From NCBI RefSeq assembly GCF_000970305.1, contig NZ_CP009517.1, forward strand, positions 2,542,001 through 2,606,000: a stretch of 64,000 nucleotides of DNA, read 5' to 3'. The notes under the pieces were generated by a model. It was given only the letters and a program-made list of their open reading frames with translations, was not told the origin of the DNA and did no database searches. The translations under genes and the position numbers were made by a program. Numbering within the stretch: position 1 is the stretch's first letter; each line of letters begins with the position of its first letter. The DNA is from Methanosarcina barkeri 3 (GTDB lineage: Archaea > Halobacteriota > Methanosarcinia > Methanosarcinales > Methanosarcinaceae). Positions 25,427 to 35,396 of the stretch are shown here, one piece after another.

Positions 25427-27704
25427 AAATGTCGACATTTTTACTTTTAATTCTTGCAAACCGAAAAAGGAGCAATCTCCTGTGGGTTCAGGAACTGAAG
25501 AAAATGCAGGTTCAAAGGAAAGTCCTGCTGAGGTAATAAAGGAAAATCTTGCTGAGCTTGGAAATGACAGTCCTGATGAGATAAGTCCTGAAAACAGAAA
25601 TATGAGCAAGATAGCAAATTCCATCGAAGGTGCTCCCGATCCGGTCACATCTGATCTAATCACCTCTATACTCACATCTGATACTGAGGAAATACTGCAA
25701 CCCCCATTGTTCGAGGATATGAGGAAAGATTGTCTTGAGAATGTACCCGATTTAACCCCAACTAAATCTAGCATTGAATCTGATATCAAATCTGATATTG
25801 AATCTGATATTGAATCTGATCTCGAATTTGACATTCTTTCAGGTCATGCCGAAGCAATTTTTAAATCTTCATCTCTATCTACGACCGCTCATGTGTCTAA
25901 GACTGCTTCTCTGCCCCTTTCAGACCTCTCTTTTGAATCCGAAGTTCTTGGGAGTTCCGTAAAGGAAGCTTTTCCCTTTGAAGGCTTTGCCGGATGTGAT
26001 GATAATGTATTGAAGGCTGCTCCGGTTTCAGAAGCTTTCGGGATTGTCACTACAGGCATAGAACCTCTTGAATTAACTCCTTCAGGAGCTGTAATTACCG
26101 GTTATATTACATCAGCTCGTCGGAGTGAGATAAGGCTAGGTACATACGTTGTTGTGCCTTACGAAAACAGAGAAAAACTCTTTGCCAGGGTAGGAAAACT
26201 TCAGTACAGGCAGGAGTTTGTGGTAGACGACGCAACTGAAATTCACTCAAGGCGCATGCTCAGTGCTGGTGGAAATCCTGTAAATGAAGACGATTACAAG
26301 TTCCTTGCCTGTCTTGATCCGCTCTGTATTCTGTACCGAAAGGCCGACGGCAAACTCACGCGGCGGATGGCAGACCGGATTCCTCATCCTAACACTCCTA
26401 TTCTGCCTGTTACTGACAGGCTTGAAGTCCAGACAGGACTTAATATTCCTGAAGAAGGAATCTTTCTCGGCCACTTGAGTGTAGGGGGTGAGCTTTTAAA
26501 AACTAATTCCGAACCAGAAACGGTTGCATATTATCTCAGAAATGACTATTCTATGGGCGATCCCCTTATTTTCAGACATATGCTTATTTGCGGGAGCACA
26601 GGTACAGGAAAAACATTCCTCTCAAAAAATATTCTTCGTCAGTTCCTGAGAGAAGACAACAGGTACAGGCTGCGGAGTTCTCCTGACAAGGCACGGAAAA
26701 ACCCTTGCCTGGTAATTATGGATCCTCAGGATGAATATTCTCAACTTTTCGAGGACAACGAAACCCTAACTGATGGCGATAAGTTCCGGTTTGAATCCGA
26801 AAATGTAACTTATGGCCGGGTTCTCTCTACAAGGGCTTTCGTAGCGAAAGTTGACGGTCAAAGATACCCCGGGGATAAATCCAGAGCCGAGCAGATTGAA
26901 TTTACAATTCCTTTTTCGCTTGTAGAACATAATTCCTGGCTTATTGCAGCAGCCGGAATGTCAGAACTCCAGTATATCGGACTTGAAGTGCTTCTTGGAG
27001 ATTTCTTCAAATCAAGCGTACCCCATACTTACCAGAATTTCGTCAACCATATTGATAATGAAGGTACACGTTCCTACTATGTTGACAGCGGAAAGCTGCA
27101 TGAGTCTTCATATGACGGAATTGTAAGAAGAGTAAGAAACCCCTTCTTTTCAAAAGTCTTTGATCGGGATGCGACTTCAATTATTGACCTTGTGGATAAG
27201 ATCTTCAAGCCAGGGCAGATTTCAGTCTTCCCGACTGAATATATAAGTGCTCCGAGAATCCGCGATCTCATAGTGCTCACAATCATGAGCTTGATCGTGG
27301 ACAATAAACTAAATACAACGGGAAAGGAAGCCATTAAAGAAACTCCAATAATTCTCGCCCTGGACGAAGCTCACCGATACCTTTCAAATGCAAACGGGGA
27401 ACATTCCCGCCTTATTATCTCACGATTTGCGGATGCAGCTCGCCAGGGCCGAAAAGAAGGACTGGGCCTTTTCTTAATCACCCAGGACCCTCAGGATATC
27501 GATGATACGGTTTTTAAGCAGATAAATACGAAACTGATCCTTAATCTCAACAATGACGCAGCTATTACGTCTCTAAAAGTTCCGAAGGAATATGAACGGA
27601 GAATTCCTTATCTCAAGAAAGGACAGATGATAATTCACTCCCCGGACAACAGTGATATCGTGGAGATAATCGGGCTTTCAAATTGTGTAGTCCGGCACCG
27701 ATGA
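25416..27704 (+). CDS. herA: HerA-like hexameric ATPase/translocase
   Basis: About 762 residues. The ATPase core has Walker A CGSTGTGKTF near residue 393, Walker B ILALDEAHRYL near residue 645, and the late FLITQDPQDID motif with an arginine-rich segment. A HerA N-terminal beta-barrel (HAS) domain precedes it (about residues 225-330). The first 200 residues are unusual: low-complexity, Ser/Glu-rich, with an acidic (SDIE) repeat around residues 115-140. I start at ATG 25416 (MKYENVDIF), eight codons after another in-frame ATG at 25392; it overlaps nurA by 11 bp. It drives DNA through the NurA nuclease during end resection. Confidence 0.85.
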   Translation: MKYENVDIFTFNSCKPKKEQSPVGSGTEENAGSKESPAEVIKENLAELGNDSPDEISPENRNMSKIANSIEGAPDPVTSDLITSILTSDTEEILQPPLFEDMRKDCLENVPDLTPTKSSIESDIKSDIESDIESDLEFDILSGHAEAIFKSSSLSTTAHVSKTASLPLSDLSFESEVLGSSVKEAFPFEGFAGCDDNVLKAAPVSEAFGIVTTGIEPLELTPSGAVITGYITSARRSEIRLGTYVVVPYENREKLFARVGKLQYRQEFVVDDATEIHSRRMLSAGGNPVNEDDYKFLACLDPLCILYRKADGKLTRRMADRIPHPNTPILPVTDRLEVQTGLNIPEEGIFLGHLSVGGELLKTNSEPETVAYYLRNDYSMGDPLIFRHMLICGSTGTGKTFLSKNILRQFLREDNRYRLRSSPDKARKNPCLVIMDPQDEYSQLFEDNETLTDGDKFRFESENVTYGRVLSTRAFVAKVDGQRYPGDKSRAEQIEFTIPFSLVEHNSWLIAAAGMSELQYIGLEVLLGDFFKSSVPHTYQNFVNHIDNEGTRSYYVDSGKLHESSYDGIVRRVRNPFFSKVFDRDATSIIDLVDKIFKPGQISVFPTEYISAPRIRDLIVLTIMSLIVDNKLNTTGKEAIKETPIILALDEAHRYLSNANGEHSRLIISRFADAARQGRKEGLGLFLITQDPQDIDDTVFKQINTKLILNLNNDAAITSLKVPKEYERRIPYLKKGQMIIHSPDNSDIVEIIGLSNCVVRHR

Positions 27705-28142
27705 TCTTTATCGGTTTGATGACCAACAAGTTTACTGAGAAAGTTCTTCGGTTGTGCAGACAGAGTTCAGGTACGGTGAGAGTCACCAACCCGAAAACCT
27801 GAAACTTCCTAACTTAACATGAATTATTGCGAGGACGAGTTGTTGAAAAACGTAAGTGAATAATCTGTATTATAAAGTTTAAAATATAAGGGTTAATCTA
27901 CTTTTTTCCATGAATAAAAAGTATGCCTGTGCTCAAACCTAGTACTGTGATTCTAAAGTAGGTTCATAAAACTTAACTTTTGAAAAGACTAGAAGATCAC
28001 GGATTTTTCCAAAAATTAAGGAATTGATTTTGGATTCAAAGCACTAGTAAGACAAGGTAAAGGTAATCTTGTTGTCATATTGATAAATAATTTCCCCACT
28101 ACCCTTTAATCTTGATTTTTTTTATTTTTTCAATTTAAGAGC
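27705..28142. other. Intergenic region containing a dispersed repeat
   Basis: The segment about 27945-28056 matches 57112-57226 closely, including GGAATTGATTTTGGA and CAAAGCACTAGTA. No gene is visible. The T-rich stretch at 28113-28137 precedes the 3' end of the protease gene. Confidence 0.5.
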
Positions 28143-30335
28143 TTACTTACTTTCAGCGTATATACCAGGTCTTGTATTTGTTGTCACTGTTATGTAATTT
28201 GTCTTCGTTATAGTACTGCTGCCTGCCGCATTGCTTACTGTAAATGTAATCTTATATTTTCCTGCCTGTAAATACTGATGTTTTGGATTCTTTTCTCTTG
28301 AAATTGACCCGTCTCCAAAACTCCATTTGTATGCAGTCGGATTTCCTGAGCTCTTGTCAGTAAATGCAACAGTTAACGGGGATTTTCCTGAAGTTGGATA
28401 TGCAGAAAATGCAGCAGCAGGTTTTGATACTACAACTATATAATTTGTCTTTGTTACCGTGTTACTGCCGACAGCATTTACTGCTGTAAGAGCCACAGTA
28501 TAATTTCCTGCTTTAGAATACTTATGCTTGGGGTTCTGCTGGACTGAGGTTGTTCCGTCTCCAAAACTCCATTTCCACTTTGTCGGTGTTCCTGTGCTTG
28601 TATCAGTAAAGGCAACTGTTAATGGTGCTTTTCCTGAAGTAGGAGTAGCTGAAAACGAAGCAGCAGGTTTTGATACTACTACTATATAATTTGTCTTTGT
28701 TACCGTACTACTGCCGGCAGCATTTGCTGCTGTAAGAACCACAGTATAACTTCCTGCTTTGGAGTACTTATGCTTCGGGTTCTGCTGGACTGAAGTTGTT
28801 CCGTCTCCAAAACTCCATTTCCACTTCGTCGGTGTTCCTGTGCTTGTGTCAGTAAAGGCAACTGTTAATGGCACCTTTCCTGAGGTAGGAGATGCAGAAA
28901 AGTTTGCTACTGGAGAGCTTGAAGTGCTGCCAAACACCGCTTTATACGCATTGATCAGTCCTGATCCATAGTCATTATCCTTTCCTGTAGATCCAAGATC
29001 CTTAGCTGTACTTTCTAATTTCTGTTTTACCTCAGATGGCTTCATTGTAGGGTTCTTTTGAAGTATTAATGCTGCAGTTCCGGAAACATGTGGTGTTGCC
29101 ATGGAAGTTCCGGACCCAGATGCGTATCCACTACCCGGATATGTTGAAGGAACAGACACTCCAGGCGCAGAAACATCAGGTTTAATATATGTCTGATCAT
29201 TTAAAGTGACAGGACCCCGGCTGCTAAAGTATGCTATTGAATTGGAGGAATCTGTTGCACCGACGGTAACTGAATTGAGTTCATCACCTGGGCAGTTGAT
29301 TGTGCCAGATCCATACAAACCATCATTGCCAGCCGCTATAACAGGAACTATACCTGCTGCCACAACATTGTTTATTGTAGTTGTAAATAACGAGCTATGT
29401 TCTGAAGATCCCCCGCTATAACTTATAATACGGGCATTATTATTAACCGCCCACTCAAAGCCAAGAATACTGTCAGATAAATACCCAGAACCTTCTGAAT
29501 CAAACACCTTTGCAACAATCAGCTTTGTGCCTGGTGCAACTCCGGTTTGTATGCCATTAGCCCCGGTCCCTGAAATTGTTCCGGATATATGAGTGCCGTG
29601 CCCTTCATCATCATATGCAGACGATTTTGAGTTTACATAGTCTATCCAGCCGACAACTTTCGGGTCGTTTGTACCGGAACTGTCATCAAGATCGTCAAGA
29701 TCGGGGTGTGTCGCATCAATTCCTGTGTCCACGACAGCAACAGTTATTCCTTTCCCAGTTATACCCCGCTGCCATACTGCAGGCGCATCAATTTTATCAA
29801 CGCCCCATGCATCTGTGGATGCTGCATTAGACTGGGTAGTTGATGTCTTCATCTTTTCCAAAGAAGTTTCGGATTGCTCTGGTATAGAGACAATTTGATC
29901 AGGTTCGATTCTCGCGACATCAGATCTTTTGGCAAGAGAAGCTGCAACTCCAGGGGTTACCTTTACAGCAATAGCATTAATTAGTTTAATAGATTTTATT
30001 TCCTGTGCGTTGCTTTTTGATTTTTCACTCTCAAGAAACTTTACGAGATTTTTCTGTTCACTCTCTATTTGAGATTTTCCAGCAGCAGTATTAAATTTAA
30101 TACTCTGGTTTGGTAACTCTATAATTACCGGAATTTTCTCAGTTTCTGAGATTTCTCCAAGTTTAGAAGATAAACTCGTTGAGATCTTATCATTTGAATT
30201 TAGACTGGAAGACGAGTTTGTATCTTCAGCCAGGGCGGTAAACGAAAATAAAGATACTAATAACGATGATATACATATGAAACATAACAGTTCAAAAATA
30301 GTTTTTCTTAAAGGCTTCCGGACTTTTTTTTCCAC
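28143..30335 (-). CDS. Secreted subtilisin-like protease (S8) with three PKD domains
   Basis: A 730-residue exported serine protease. Signal peptide about residues 12-36; an I9-type propeptide about 60-150; and a catalytic domain with the full triad Asp203 (VVDTGIDATHPD), His246 (DEGHGTHISG) and Ser411 (SGTSMATPHVSG), plus oxyanion Asn337 (AAGND). Three PKD domains (about residues 475-557, 560-643, 645-722) follow, each with the WSFGDG motif. The C-terminus has no obvious membrane anchor. It probably degrades extracellular or surface protein. The last 500 bp are almost identical to the 3' end of the TolB-like gene at 31540. Confidence 0.9.
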   Translation of the reverse strand: MEKKVRKPLRKTIFELLCFICISSLLVSLFSFTALAEDTNSSSSLNSNDKISTSLSSKLGEISETEKIPVIIELPNQSIKFNTAAGKSQIESEQKNLVKFLESEKSKSNAQEIKSIKLINAIAVKVTPGVAASLAKRSDVARIEPDQIVSIPEQSETSLEKMKTSTTQSNAASTDAWGVDKIDAPAVWQRGITGKGITVAVVDTGIDATHPDLDDLDDSSGTNDPKVVGWIDYVNSKSSAYDDEGHGTHISGTISGTGANGIQTGVAPGTKLIVAKVFDSEGSGYLSDSILGFEWAVNNNARIISYSGGSSEHSSLFTTTINNVVAAGIVPVIAAGNDGLYGSGTINCPGDELNSVTVGATDSSNSIAYFSSRGPVTLNDQTYIKPDVSAPGVSVPSTYPGSGYASGSGTSMATPHVSGTAALILQKNPTMKPSEVKQKLESTAKDLGSTGKDNDYGSGLINAYKAVFGSTSSSPVANFSASPTSGKVPLTVAFTDTSTGTPTKWKWSFGDGTTSVQQNPKHKYSKAGSYTVVLTAANAAGSSTVTKTNYIVVVSKPAASFSATPTSGKAPLTVAFTDTSTGTPTKWKWSFGDGTTSVQQNPKHKYSKAGNYTVALTAVNAVGSNTVTKTNYIVVVSKPAAAFSAYPTSGKSPLTVAFTDKSSGNPTAYKWSFGDGSISREKNPKHQYLQAGKYKITFTVSNAAGSSTITKTNYITVTTNTRPGIYAESK

Positions 30336-30687
30336 TTATTCACACTCCGTTCAAAGTTATTTTATTATTAAGGGGCACGTTTTTCTGTAACCAAAATATT
30401 TGTGTTTTCCAGACCCTGCATTCAAAAATATTGCAATAGACAATTATCAAGTACTAAATTTTTTGTAACTAATATGCAGGCGTTCAACTCTATTAAGGGG
30501 TGCAAAACCCTATAGAGATCTGGTTCTAAATATAAAATACTTATGAGGTTCAGAGGCCTAATATTTAATTTAATCTCGAGATATGCTTAAAAAAGGAATT
30601 GCTATGAATATTAGTTGTACAAACTTCTTCAATAAACAGCAAATATAACTAACATTCAAAAGTTCATAAAATAGGGAGAAAGTGAGA

Positions 30688-30816
30688 TTGCAACTATCAA
30701 GACTCCATGAGAAACTAAAAATTAGAGTTTTGCATGTTATAGGAACCAATAAGACTAATTATAGTAGTTTTGTCGGAGAGTTAGAATCCAAAGCTAAACA
30801 GGAAATTACCCTGTGA
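30688..30816 (+). CDS. Possible small ORF or gene fragment, 42 residues
   Basis: It starts at TTG with GGGAG about nine bases upstream and ends at TGA. It reads MQLSRLHEKLKIRVLHVIG then TNKTNYSSFVGELESKAKQE. Balanced composition suggests a real or once-real protein, but no family is recognised and nothing supports it beyond the ribosome-site match. Confidence 0.22.
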   Translation: MQLSRLHEKLKIRVLHVIGTNKTNYSSFVGELESKAKQEITL

Positions 30817-31238
30817 ATAGGACAGTTTTGAATTTTCTTTTAAACTTTTAAGGACCTAAAAAATCTTATGAAACAATAAGTGTTAAATTTTTTATTCTAT
30901 CAAATAACTTGAATCTTGTTTTCTCTTAAAAATATATCTTATTTTTGTCTAAATTAGATATTACTTCATTATAAATTGTAAAATTTATTGAGAGGGTTCT
31001 GGAATTCTCCCCTGGTATTTGTTTATGAAACCTCTACTTCTCCCGATAAACTTTAGCTGTATTTTTGACAGAGGCAATTACTGCTTTTTCTATTAGTGAT
31101 AAAGAGGGATACAGCACCTGACTGAGAGTTAAGAAAAAAGCACTATAATTTATAGTGTTTTCGGATACTAAAACTCTAGTTTGACCCTTGGTGTTAGAGA
31201 ACGGGAATGCCATGACTGCAAAATAAAGTATTAGAGAG

Positions 31239-31297
31239 ATATCAGTACTGTAATATAGAGGTATCAGTACTGTAATATAGAGGTATCAGTACTGTAA
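31239..31297. repeat. Three-copy 22-bp tandem repeat
   Basis: GTATCAGTACTGTAATATAG plus AG, repeated at 31239-31260 and 31261-31282, with a partial third copy to 31297. Noncoding. Confidence 0.85.
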
Positions 31298-31539
31298 CCA
31301 ATATCAACAATTTTACTTTAAAATCGAAGTTTTACAGTATATAACACCTATAAAACGTGGAGAAGAGCTTTAGACTTGTTCTTAAAAAAGAGAAGGATGA
31401 ACCAAGAAGCTTCTCCCTCTAAATTGAGTCACTATAACTTGTTTTATCCAGGCTGAATAATTACACTTAATGAATAATTCCTCTACTGTCCTTAATAAAT
31501 AATTTCCCTATGCCCTTTTGTTTTTTTCAATTTAAGGTT

Positions 31540-33393
31540 TTATTTGATCTCAGCGTATATACCAGGTCTTGTATTTGTTGTCACTGTTATGTAATTTGTC
31601 TTCGTTATAGTACTGCTGCCTGCCGCATTGCTTACTGTAAATGTAATCTTATATTTTCCTGCCTGTAAATACTGATGTTTTGGATTCTTTTCCCTTGAAA
31701 CTGTCCCGTCTCCAAAACTCCATTTGTATGCAGTCGGATTTCCTGAGCTCTTGTCAGTAAATGCAACAGTTAACGGGGCTTTCCCTGAAGTTGGATATGC
31801 AGAAAATGAAGCAGCAGGTTTTGATACTATAACTATATAATTTGTCTTTGTTACCGTGTTACTGCCGACAGCATTTACTGCTGTAAGAGCAACAGTATAA
31901 TTTCCTGCTTTGGAATACTTATGCTTTGGGTTCTGCTGGACTGAGGTTGTTCCGTCTCCAAAACTCCATTTCCACTTTGTCGGTATTCCTGTACTTGTAT
32001 CCGTAAAGGCAATTGTTAATGGCGCTTTTCCTGAGGTCGGAGTAGCTGAAAACACGGTGATCGGTTTTTGTGCAGGTGTTTTCACAATTATATAGTTCTT
32101 TATTGTTTTCGTACTTGTTCCGACTGCACTTTTTACTGTTAAACTGACAGTGTAATTTCCGGCTTTACTGTATGTGTACACAGGATTCTTTGATGTTGAA
32201 GTTTTTCCATCTCCAAAGCTCCATTTCCATGATGTTGGGGTGCCTGTACTTTTATCCATAAAATTAACTTTCAGCGGAATGTTTCCTGAAGTTCGGGATA
32301 CAGAGAAATCAGCCGTCGGCGATTTTTCATTTTCGAGAGTCAGAAGGTATATACCACGTTCTCCTGCTCTATCAGACCAAAAAGCAATTTTTTTACCATC
32401 TGGACTCCATATCGGAAATGAGTCCGTTGCTGAACCTGAGGTTAACTGAACTTTATTTTTTCCATCGGCATCCATAATCCATATATCTTCACTTCCACTT
32501 TTGTCAGACATATATACAATTTTTTTGCCATCAGGTGAATACATAGGGTAGTTATCTTTTGCTGAATCTGAAGTGAGTTGACTTTTACCGGTTCCGTCAG
32601 CTTTTATAGTATATATTTCCGTTTTTTCGTCTTCATATGACTCACCTTTTCCGGCATAATATACTATTTTTGAACCGTCCGGAGACCATATCTGTGACTG
32701 TCTGGACTGAGTTTGAGGAGCAATTAATCCTGGCCGAAAACTGGTCAGATCTTTACCGACCTTTCCTATGTCAATATAGTAGTCAGTGTCAGCTGGTCCG
32801 TGCGCACAAACTGCTATTTTTGACCCATCGGGTGACATGGCAATACTGTTAGCTATACCCATGTTTCCGAGATTATGTTTATTCGACCCATCTGAGTTCA
32901 TTTCCCAGTAGGAACCCCCAATTTCTTCATATATCTCAGCGTAAAGTATTTTTGAGCCTGTAGGAAACCAGGTGTATATATAATGGTACCTGTACCAGAC
33001 GGTATCAAGCAATTGTTTTTTTCCGGTCCCGTCTGCATTCATTACCCATAAATCGCTTCTGGGCCCTGCAGCGTCATCATACAGGTTTTCGATATATGAA
33101 ATTTTGTTTCCGTCGGGAGACCATGCGTAGCTGGATGTAAAATTCTTTCCGTTTGTGGAGGTAAGTTTCTTTTCTCCTGTACCATCTGAAAACACCTTAT
33201 ACAGCCCATTTTCCCTTGAGAAAAGGATTTCTCTTCCATCCGGAGACCAAACTGGATAATCAGATGCAGCATTGGATGCCACTTTTGTTAACTTCTCAGC
33301 TTCCAGAGCATCAGCTACTAGGATATTTGATGCCATAAATAATAATACAGTATAAATTATTGACAGATATAAAACTCTTGGATTTATTTTCAT
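31540..33393 (-). CDS. Secreted TolB-like beta-propeller protein with three PKD domains
   Basis: A 617-residue exported protein. Signal peptide about residues 9-30. About six to seven PD40/TolB-type propeller repeats follow (residues about 38-350), each of the form YPVWSPDGREILF or YPMYSPDGKKIVY ending in Asp-rich turns. Three PKD domains come next (about 355-437, 442-526, 530-610) with WSFGDG motifs. Such proteins are part of the Methanosarcina surface and probably mediate adhesion or matrix binding. PKD domains 2 and 3 are nearly identical in DNA sequence to those of the protease downstream. Confidence 0.85.
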   Translation of the reverse strand: MKINPRVLYLSIIYTVLLFMASNILVADALEAEKLTKVASNAASDYPVWSPDGREILFSRENGLYKVFSDGTGEKKLTSTNGKNFTSSYAWSPDGNKISYIENLYDDAAGPRSDLWVMNADGTGKKQLLDTVWYRYHYIYTWFPTGSKILYAEIYEEIGGSYWEMNSDGSNKHNLGNMGIANSIAMSPDGSKIAVCAHGPADTDYYIDIGKVGKDLTSFRPGLIAPQTQSRQSQIWSPDGSKIVYYAGKGESYEDEKTEIYTIKADGTGKSQLTSDSAKDNYPMYSPDGKKIVYMSDKSGSEDIWIMDADGKNKVQLTSGSATDSFPIWSPDGKKIAFWSDRAGERGIYLLTLENEKSPTADFSVSRTSGNIPLKVNFMDKSTGTPTSWKWSFGDGKTSTSKNPVYTYSKAGNYTVSLTVKSAVGTSTKTIKNYIIVKTPAQKPITVFSATPTSGKAPLTIAFTDTSTGIPTKWKWSFGDGTTSVQQNPKHKYSKAGNYTVALTAVNAVGSNTVTKTNYIVIVSKPAASFSAYPTSGKAPLTVAFTDKSSGNPTAYKWSFGDGTVSREKNPKHQYLQAGKYKITFTVSNAAGSSTITKTNYITVTTNTRPGIYAEIK

Positions 33394-34155
33394 TGTATTC
33401 CCCTCAATTCAACCCGTATAATTACTCTTATTTTCCTTAGTCTCAGTATTACTTTTTTGTTTCAATTGTAAAATTAAACACGGTTTTGAGACAGTCTGTT
33501 AATTACTCTTTTTCCATCAATTTCGCGAAAATTAATATTATCGGGCACACTCACTTATATATATTTAAATCTTGCTATATTATTTGTATAACCCTGTTAA
33601 AAAAATAATAATTGAGAATTTGATTACAAAATTTAAAAAATAATACAAAAAAATAAAAATAAATAGTAATTTTTGATAAAATATACGCTATAAATGGAAA
33701 AATACAATCCTATTTCTGTAATTTTCCTTTTAATATTTTATTACGCGCTCCTTTTTTCTGAAAAATATCCCTAACTACTCAAAAGTGTAATTTGAATCTT
33801 TTCCTACTTATTCGGTTTTTTGCCTTAACTTGGAACTTCCGACAGCCATTTCCACAAGCTCCAGTTGAGATAATAATTGCAAATTTTCAAATAATTCTCC
33901 TAAAACAACGATAGAAAAATTGTTATTTTTTGAAGGTACCTGCAAAAATCAGTTCAATCTAACAGACACAAGTTAAGTGATGTAGCTCAATCTAATAGGC
34001 ACAAATTAAATGATGTGAGTTCAGTTATTTGAACACAAATAAACGTAACTCTTAGGTCTGGAAAAGCAAAGCAAGTTTAGCATTTTGACATGTCTGAAAA
34101 ATAATCTCCCCATACCCTCTAGCTTTGACCTTTTATATCTTTTAATTCAAAATGT
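33394..34155. other. AT-rich intergenic region upstream of the TolB-PKD gene
   Basis: About 760 bp. The part near 33470-33500 (CACGGTTTTGAGAC, CTGTTAAT) matches sequence near 34693-34716 upstream of the truncated paralogue, so the two genes share ancestral promoter regions. No gene seen. Confidence 0.4.
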
Positions 34156-34638
34156 TCATTTTTTGGAAACCGTAACATATCCAGATATAGTTTTTGTGCT
34201 ACTTCCTTTCGCATTCTTCACTGTTAAGCTAACAGTATATTTTCCTGCTTTACTGTAGGTATATGCAGGACTCTTCAATGTTGAAGTTTTTCCATTTCCA
34301 AAGCTCCATTTCCAGCTAATAGGGACATTTGAGCTTTTATCCGTGAATTTGACTTTCAGTGGCATATTTTCTGAAGTTGGGGATGCAGAGAAATCAGCAA
34401 CAGGTTTGTTTCCGTTTTCTAAAGTAAGAGTGTATATACCCCGATCTCCTCCCCTCTCAGAGTAAAAAGCAATTTTTTTGCCATCAGTACTCCATACCGG
34501 AAATGAGTCCCTTGCTGAATCCGTTGTTAACTGCACTTTGTTTTTCCCATCGGCATCCATGACCCATATATCTTCATTTCCACTTTTATCAGACATATAT
34601 ACAATTTTTTGTCTCAGTGAAAAGACCATTTTTAACAT
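34156..34638 (-). pseudogene. Internally deleted TolB-propeller/PKD gene
   Basis: A 160-residue frame that begins abruptly (MLKMVFSLRQ) and at once joins the propeller repeat sequence KIVYMSDKSGNEDIWVMDADG. It then has one further repeat and a single PKD domain. It is equivalent to about residues 290-440 of the neighbouring 617-residue paralogue. There is no signal peptide. Sequence just upstream resembles the promoter region of the intact gene. The simplest reading is loss of most of the coding region by internal deletion. The PKD domain also has WSFGNG in place of WSFGDG. Confidence 0.7.
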
Positions 34639-35150
34639 TTGATATCTAACTTACACGAATTTCGGCACTACTTTTTATCATAAATATAATTAAATACGGT
34701 TTTGAAACCGCCTGTTAAACTGCATTTTCCATTATTTTATTTTATCATAAAATAAAATTAATGAGTAGGGATCAGAATAAACATTTAAACATTTACATTT
34801 AGTTCAAAATTTTTATAAAAGTTTTCTATTTGGTATAGTATTGGTAGTAAACTGGCTTAATAATGCAATTTACGTAGGAATTTCAACTACTAAGGGCATG
34901 AAAAATAACACATAACTTTAAAATCTCAAATCAGTGCACCTAAAATAAAAAACTAAAATATAATTCGTTACTGAAAATTGCAAACTTAACAATTATATTT
35001 AAATTTACCCAAAAAGTAGATTCTCTATTTTGCGAAATTGGTCAATGACACATTCAACTATATAAAATGGTATGGGAGATACATATATAAGGAAAGCAGC
35101 ACAAACTCAAAAAATAGCTCTAATAAAAAACGATTTAAAAAATATATAAA
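34639..35150. other. AT-rich intergenic region before tRNA-Pro
   Basis: About 500 bp. Its first 100 bp resemble the upstream region of the intact TolB-PKD gene. No gene seen. Confidence 0.35.
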
Positions 35151-35225
35151 TGGGATAGCGCGGATTTGAACCGCGGTCCAAGCGTCCCAAACGCTCGAGG
35201 ATGGACCAAGCTACCCTACTATCCC
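35151..35225 (-). tRNA. tRNA-Pro, anticodon UGG
   Basis: A 75-nt cloverleaf. Acceptor GGGATAG pairs with CTATCCC, discriminator A. The anticodon stem GAGCG/CGCTT encloses loop TTTGGGA with anticodon TGG. The T-arm CGCGG-TTCAAAT-CCGCG is perfect. CCA is not encoded. It reads codon CCA (and by wobble other CCN). Confidence 0.93.
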
Positions 35226-35254
35226 AAGGGTACTTCCCTTCAAACGATATTATC

Positions 35255-35264
35255 CTTTATATAG
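35255..35264 (-). promoter_or_regulatory. TATA box of tRNA-Pro
   Basis: CTATATAAAG on the minus strand, about 30-39 bases upstream of the tRNA 5' end. Confidence 0.5.
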
Positions 35265-35396
35265 CTTTCGTTAGAACATGGATCTGTCATGCTATCTCTA
35301 ATAACTTTTTATGGAAAAATCAAAACTCCTTTTGTCTGAAAACTCTTTCGGTCTGATCTTTCCTGAATAAATTTTGAATTTTTTCTGAGACTGTTT

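Larger units (their letters stand above)
30336..31539. other. Long intergenic region with small repeat array and one possible small frame
   Basis: About 1.2 kb, AT-rich. It contains a possible 42-residue frame (30688-30816) and a three-copy 22-bp repeat (31239-31297), listed separately. It should also hold the protease promoter. Otherwise nothing recognisable. Confidence 0.4.
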
